Positions 59,786 through 64,000 of a stretch of DNA of 64,000 bases are shown here, one piece after another. The notes below the pieces were generated by a model. The model was not told the DNA's origin. It worked only from the letters and a program-made list of their open reading frames with translations, and did not search any database. Position 1 is the first letter of the stretch. Each line of letters starts with the position of its first letter. Both the position numbers and the translations under genes were made by a program. The stretch covers positions 3,918,311 to 3,982,310 of the forward strand of contig CM044966.1 of the NCBI GenBank assembly GCA_024516035.1, in the 5' to 3' direction. This DNA comes from Bactericera cockerelli (Eukaryota; Arthropoda; Insecta; Hemiptera; Triozidae).

Positions 59786-61781
59786 TACAGGGTGTAACAG
59801 ACTAAATGTAAAATCTCTTAAGAGATGGTAGTATAGATCATTTCCAACCATTAATGTTCTATAACACTTTTGATTTAACTCTGTGGTTCTCGAGATATTA
59901 TTTTTTTGAATTATTTTTACAAGTCCGCTGCCGCTCGACAAAGAATGGCATCTAACTCCGTAAATACAGTAGATGAAGCAATAGATTTAACTTTTTCCAT
60001 AAGATAACAATATTTCACTATTATTTAGACTAGATTTATTCTTAAAAAGTGCAAACGTACTGAAAAAAATCGGCAGCAGCGGAAAATTTATCGCGAACAT
60101 GAAATACACCTGAAATTTCAGCCGCCATTTTCTCAAAATACTGCCCTCATAAAGTATTGGTTTTTTTTATGTAAAAACTTGCTTGAAGTCTTATCTTTCA
60201 GAAAATATGACACACATGATATAAAACTTTCATTTTTTATTGAAACCAAGAGAAACTAAAAAAAAGTCAGTCAGTACTACTAACTGTACCTACTAGGCTA
60301 CCATCCTACTTTTACCTAGGGAACTAATTTTTTTCTTCAATTTGACAAATTATGGTTGTCATTTACTTTCCAACGGCCCAAAAAGTTAGCCTCAGTCGAT
60401 TCATTGATAAGGCTGCGGACTCTTAACTTGGAGGTCACTGGTTCGAGTCTCAAGTATGGCAAATATTTAGTAAGACGAGTTTGAGCTATTGTGACACCAC
60501 GATCGTGATTAATTGACCTTAATATTTTAGTATGTATGTATGGTTTTATTTGTGGTGAAGCACAAGGCCTCTTCACATTTTTTGTGGGTAGCGCAGCATT
60601 ACTAAGAGCCTCCTTTACTTTTCGAATTATTCTATTACATTAATTTCTTTTTACTCTAATAATGTCGCCACTGGTCGTTACTCATACAAGTAACTACTCA
60701 TTTTTCCTCACGAGGTATGAGTGGACCCCGAACATCCAAGTACAGAGCAGAAAAACTCCTGTCCCGCTGGGGATCGAACCCAGGTCACCATGCGTGCAAC
60801 GCCTAGCACGCTAACTCACTCTGCCACTGTGACTACTAATTGACCTTAATATTTTAGTATTCCATGTGTTTTATTAAAATTCGGTACCTACTAACATAAT
60901 AATTTGTACCTCTATGTACCAACTTATGAATGTTCAGTATTTACCGTACCACCTTTACCTGTGGGTGTTAACTATGTAGGTACATTGTTATGTTTCATTT
61001 CATTCGAACCATTCTATCATTGAGACCCTTTCCTCTTATAAACAAAATAATGAACAATTACGATTAATATTGATTTCTGAAGCACCACAGCTAAAAGTAT
61101 CATACATGGATACGTACATACTAATTTGCCACACTTGAGACTCGAACCAGTGAACTCCAAGTTAAGAGTCTACTGAGGCAAACTTTTGGGCCGTTGGAAA
61201 ATAAATGGCAACCATAATTTGTCAAATTGAAGAAAAAAATTAGTTCCCTAGGTAAAAGTAGGATGGTAGCCTAGTAGGTACAGTTAGTAGTACTGACTGA
61301 CTTTTTTTTTATTTCTCTTGGTTTCAATAAAAAATGAAAGTTTTATATCATGTGTGTCATATTTTCTGAAAGATAAGACTTCAAGCAAGTTTTTACATAA
61401 ATGAAACCAATACTTTATGAGGGCAGTATTTTGAGAAAATGGCGGATGAAGTTTCAGGTGGATTTCATGTTCGCGATAAATTTTCCGCTGCTGCCGATTT
61501 TTTTCAGTACGTGTGCACTTTTTAAGAATAAATCTAGTCTAAATAATAGTGAAATATTGTTATCTTATGGAAAAAGTTAAATCTATTGCTTCATCTACTG
61601 TATTTACGGAGTTAGATGCCATTCTTTGTCGAGCGGCAGGGGACTTGTAAAAATAATTCAAAAAAATAATATCTCGAGAACCACTGAGTTAAATCAAAAG
61701 TGTTATAGAACATTAATGGTTGGAAATGATCTATACTACCACCCCTTAAGAGATTTTACATTTAGTCTGTTACACCCTGTA
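59786..61781. mobile_element. Foldback element 5, arms carrying a tRNA-like SINE
   Basis: Ends TACAGGGTGTAACAGACTAA and TTAGTCTGTTACACCCTGTA with TA borders. Arms about 59786-60480 and 61125-61781. A SINE-B-like head (GCCTCAGTCGATTCATTGAT ... CACTGGTTCGAGTCTC) is present in both arms in inverted orientation, with about 20 bp missing on the right. The loop holds a SINE-E copy (60575-60832). Confidence 0.9.
60575..60832 (-). mobile_element. SINE-E copy in the loop of foldback 5
   Basis: Complement of GGGTAGCGCAGCATTACTAA, CCACTGGTCGTTACTCATAC, TTCCTCACGAGGTATGAGTG, GGGGATCGAACCCAGGTCAC, AACTCACTCTGCCACTGTGA. Confidence 0.8.
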
Positions 61782-62079
61782 TAGATGATTATATTTTTTT
61801 TTTATAGACTGTCAGCGCAGGACAGGTATTAAGGTAGTCCCATTATGCCAACAGGTTAACAAAGCAGCTCTTTATTTATTTGAGTATTAATATATTATAG
61901 TATAATATAAAAATAATAGAAAACAATTACATTATCTTCATATTTTTAATATTCCGTAGAAACACATCAAAAGTTAAGTCCTTGTTGCTCTATTACGGTG
62001 TTTTTTACTTTCCATGTCCTATAATAAGGAAAGTATTGTTTCAAATATAATTATTATATCATTATTAAACATATTAGAT

Positions 62080-62182
62080 CAAGTTTTATTTATATAAAAT
62101 ATATACATACATAGAAATTGAGATTAATAAAATAAAACTTGGTCAAGAGCGGTGCTAATGCCAACGGCATTCTCTACCGTTT
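62080..62182 (-). mobile_element. LINE-B 3' end
   Basis: Plus orientation: GATCAAGTTTTATTTATATA ... AAACTTGGTCAAGAGCGGTG, CT, hairpin AATGCC-AAC-GGCATT, CTCTACC. Full layout with the repeated GATCAAG/GGTCAAG at both sides of the AT-rich part. Confidence 0.75.
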
Positions 62183-62374
62183 TTATTTATATCTTTAATA
62201 AATTTACATTAAATTGAAAGATTAATAACATATCACTTTTTGAGTATTCTTCTTCTTTTACTCTGTCTTATCCCGCTTCAGCAGGGTCGACGTTATTCAA
62301 CCTAGCTCATGGTTGAGGTTGGTTGTTTTATTACGGCTGGATGCCCTTCCTATAACGCTAACAATTCTATTTGG

Positions 62375-62593
62375 TTTTAACGTCCTGATCTGGACGGGGT
62401 TGTTACCCTCCATTCGCTGGCAATCGTACCAGCTACATTAACCTCACCTAACCTGGGTAGGGCCGGAAATGCCAGCCTCACTTGTTTGAAGGGAATGAAA
62501 TTTTCTTCAAAAAGTCTGATCCAACCGGGGATCGAACTCGGGATCTCTGGACTACGGGCAGTAGTCACAACCATTACGCCACGGAGGCTGGTT
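62375..62593 (-). mobile_element. SINE-G: tRNA head joined to the 5S-SINE tail
   Basis: Minus strand: CCAGCCTCCGTGGCGTAATG (A box), GATCCCGAGTTCGATCCCCG (B box), a linker, then CCGGCCCTACCCAGGTTAGG, TGAGGTTAATGT, CAGCGAATGGAGGGTAACAA, CCCCGTC, GGACGTTAAAAC. The last part is the tail of the 5S-derived SINEs at 16455 and 21656. Confidence 0.82.
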
Positions 62594-63025
62594 CTAGGTG
62601 CATGACATTACTTCAGAAAAATTTCTAATATTAGAAATCAGAAGTATTGTGTTCGTTTTTGTAAAAAAAATATTTGCTCCGATTTTTTGTTTTTTTTTGA
62701 AGAGAATATATTAAGATGATTTAAAAAATTAAATAACGTCAAAGTATACATACAGCAGGTACATTATATTTTTAAAGAGAATATGATATCTGATCTATAT
62801 TTGATAAAATAAAAACATTCAATGGATTAGGTAGAATAAATCGTCCGTCGGGACTTGGGCATTGTACCCATGACATAAGATGATTTCAGAAATAGAAAAA
62901 GATCAAAAAGGTTAAGGTATTTGTATGTGAATAAATTATGTGAATACATTATAGATGTACAAGATATTAGAGATAATAGTATATGACAATATGACATAAA
63001 ATGATTTCGAAGCTCTACGACAAAG
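62594..63025. other. No gene seen; AT-rich
   Basis: No ORF or shared repeat noticed. Confidence 0.45.
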
Positions 63026-63125
63026 NNNNNNNNNNNNNNNNNNNNNNNNNNNNNNNNNNNNNNNNNNNNNNNNNNNNNNNNNNNNNNNNNNNNNNNNNNN
63101 NNNNNNNNNNNNNNNNNNNNNNNNN
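63026..63125. other. Assembly gap (100 N)
   Basis: Exactly 100 N. Confidence 0.99.
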
Positions 63126-63585
63126 TATTTTTCCTAAGCTAAAGCTTCTAAGAAATTATTAAAATTAAAATTATTAAAATTTATTAATATGATTAAGTTA
63201 TGATAGGTATGTCCTTTAGATATTAAATTTACTCAGTAATCATAATAAACAAAGACATGAGAACCATTTTCACTTCTTTTCGACAAGGTTTTGATTTTTC
63301 AAGTGAAAACTTTTTTCCCGTTTATTTTTTTCTCGAAAATTTGCTCAAGGTTATTGCATTCTTAGAATTAAATTAAGAGGTATACACCCTGTATATCTGT
63401 TTATCCCTTAACATATACTTTCTTGGTTTTATCTCTTTTCTGACTTTTCTCATCTTTTTCCCGACCATTTTTTTCTTTATCCCTCTCTATCTCTTTATAT
63501 TATAAAAAAAAAAACTATCATCCCCATATCGAACAAATTATATGTACATCTAACCTTTTCCACACAGCTTAACTTCCACTAAGCC
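63126..63585. other. No gene seen; AT-rich
   Basis: Contains one lone TACACCCTGTATATC motif at 63383. Otherwise featureless. Confidence 0.45.
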
Positions 63586-63910
63586 ATCTCTCTCTCTCTT
63601 TCTGTTTCTTTTTCTCTCTCTCTCTCTTTCTCTCCCTTTTTCTTCCTTTCTCTCCCCTTTTCTCTGTCTCTTTTTCTCTCTCTATCACTCGTTCTCTATC
63701 TCTCTCTCTTTTTCTCTCTCTCTCTCTCTGTCTCTTTCTCTCTTTTTTTTCTCACTCTCTCTCTTTTTTATCCTCTCTCTCTCTCTCTCTCTTTTTCTCA
63801 CTTTTTTTCTCTCTCTCTCCCTCTTTCTCTTTACTCTATCTCTGTCTCTTTCTCTCTCTCTCTCTCCCTCTCTCTCTCTCCCTCTCTCTCTCTCCCTCTC
63901 TCTCTCTCCC

Positions 63911-63942
<32 letters not shown>

Positions 63943-63978
63943 CCTCTCTCTTTCCCTCCCTCTCTCTTTCCTTTTATA
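63586..63978. repeat. CT-rich tract
   Basis: Long CT microsatellite with CCCT and TTTT interruptions running almost to the window end. Confidence 0.95.
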
Positions 63979-64000
63979 ATAGAATCTTCAGAAGACATCA

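Overview
This window reads as arthropod, most likely insect, nuclear DNA. It is AT-rich, has spliced genes with GT-AG introns, and is dominated by transposable elements and simple repeats. A hemipteran such as a planthopper is my guess from the repeat style, but nothing here proves the species. Three runs of exactly 100 N (8286, 37246 and 63026) are scaffold gaps.

Genes. The only cellular gene I can reconstruct with confidence is on the minus strand between 34990 and about 29650. It is a secreted M14B (carboxypeptidase N/E/D/M type) metallocarboxypeptidase-like protein with a signal peptide. Its four exons join in matching phases at 34520/33133, 32913/31771 and 31497/30331. It keeps HGNE but lacks the third zinc histidine and the substrate-binding Asn-Arg pair, so it looks catalytically dead. 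It is followed by two transthyretin-like domains, the second broken by a frameshift. Each of its three introns carries a minisatellite, and two of these arrays abut splice junctions and repeat the splice site itself in every unit. Weaker coding candidates are a 205-nt splice-bounded exon at 41569, a minus-strand exon near 14190-13971, a terminal exon at 58198-58381, and two small ORFs at 47019 and 47371, the latter a 35-residue single-pass membrane peptide candidate.

Mobile elements. A nearly intact Ty3/Gypsy LTR retrotransposon lies at 9119-13486 on the minus strand, with 124-bp LTRs differing at one base, TGTAC target duplications and one 1352-codon gag-pol frame. Eight foldback (large inverted repeat) regions were seen, five of them with TA|CAG...CTG|TA ends typical of the IS630-Tc1-mariner group: 3935-5898, 17450-19869, 23515-25175, 39331-40987 and 59786-61781. 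The others are at 31938-32350, 42033-42616 and 57081-57928. There are also several MITEs, at least six tRNA-headed SINE families, a 5S-rRNA-headed SINE family whose tail is shared with a tRNA-headed one, and two families of short retroposon 3' ends built around one hairpin whose stem changes in a compensatory way.

Layout. 1-3.9 kb: CA/GT and GA arrays with an unclassified CA-bearing repeat. 3.9-8.3 kb: first foldback and SINEs. 8.4-13.5 kb: LTR element. 13.5-22.5 kb: transposase remnants, second foldback, 5S SINEs. 22.9-29.2 kb: GA/CT tracts, third foldback, two minisatellites. 29.6-35.0 kb: carboxypeptidase-like gene. 35-39 kb: mostly featureless AT-rich DNA. 39-46 kb: fourth foldback, candidate exon, MITEs. 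46-50 kb: small ORFs, a 572-bp tandem duplication, LINE fragments. 50-57 kb: SINEs, a TIR element, a 1-kb purine tract, tandem arrays. 57-64 kb: last foldbacks, SINEs and a CT-rich end.
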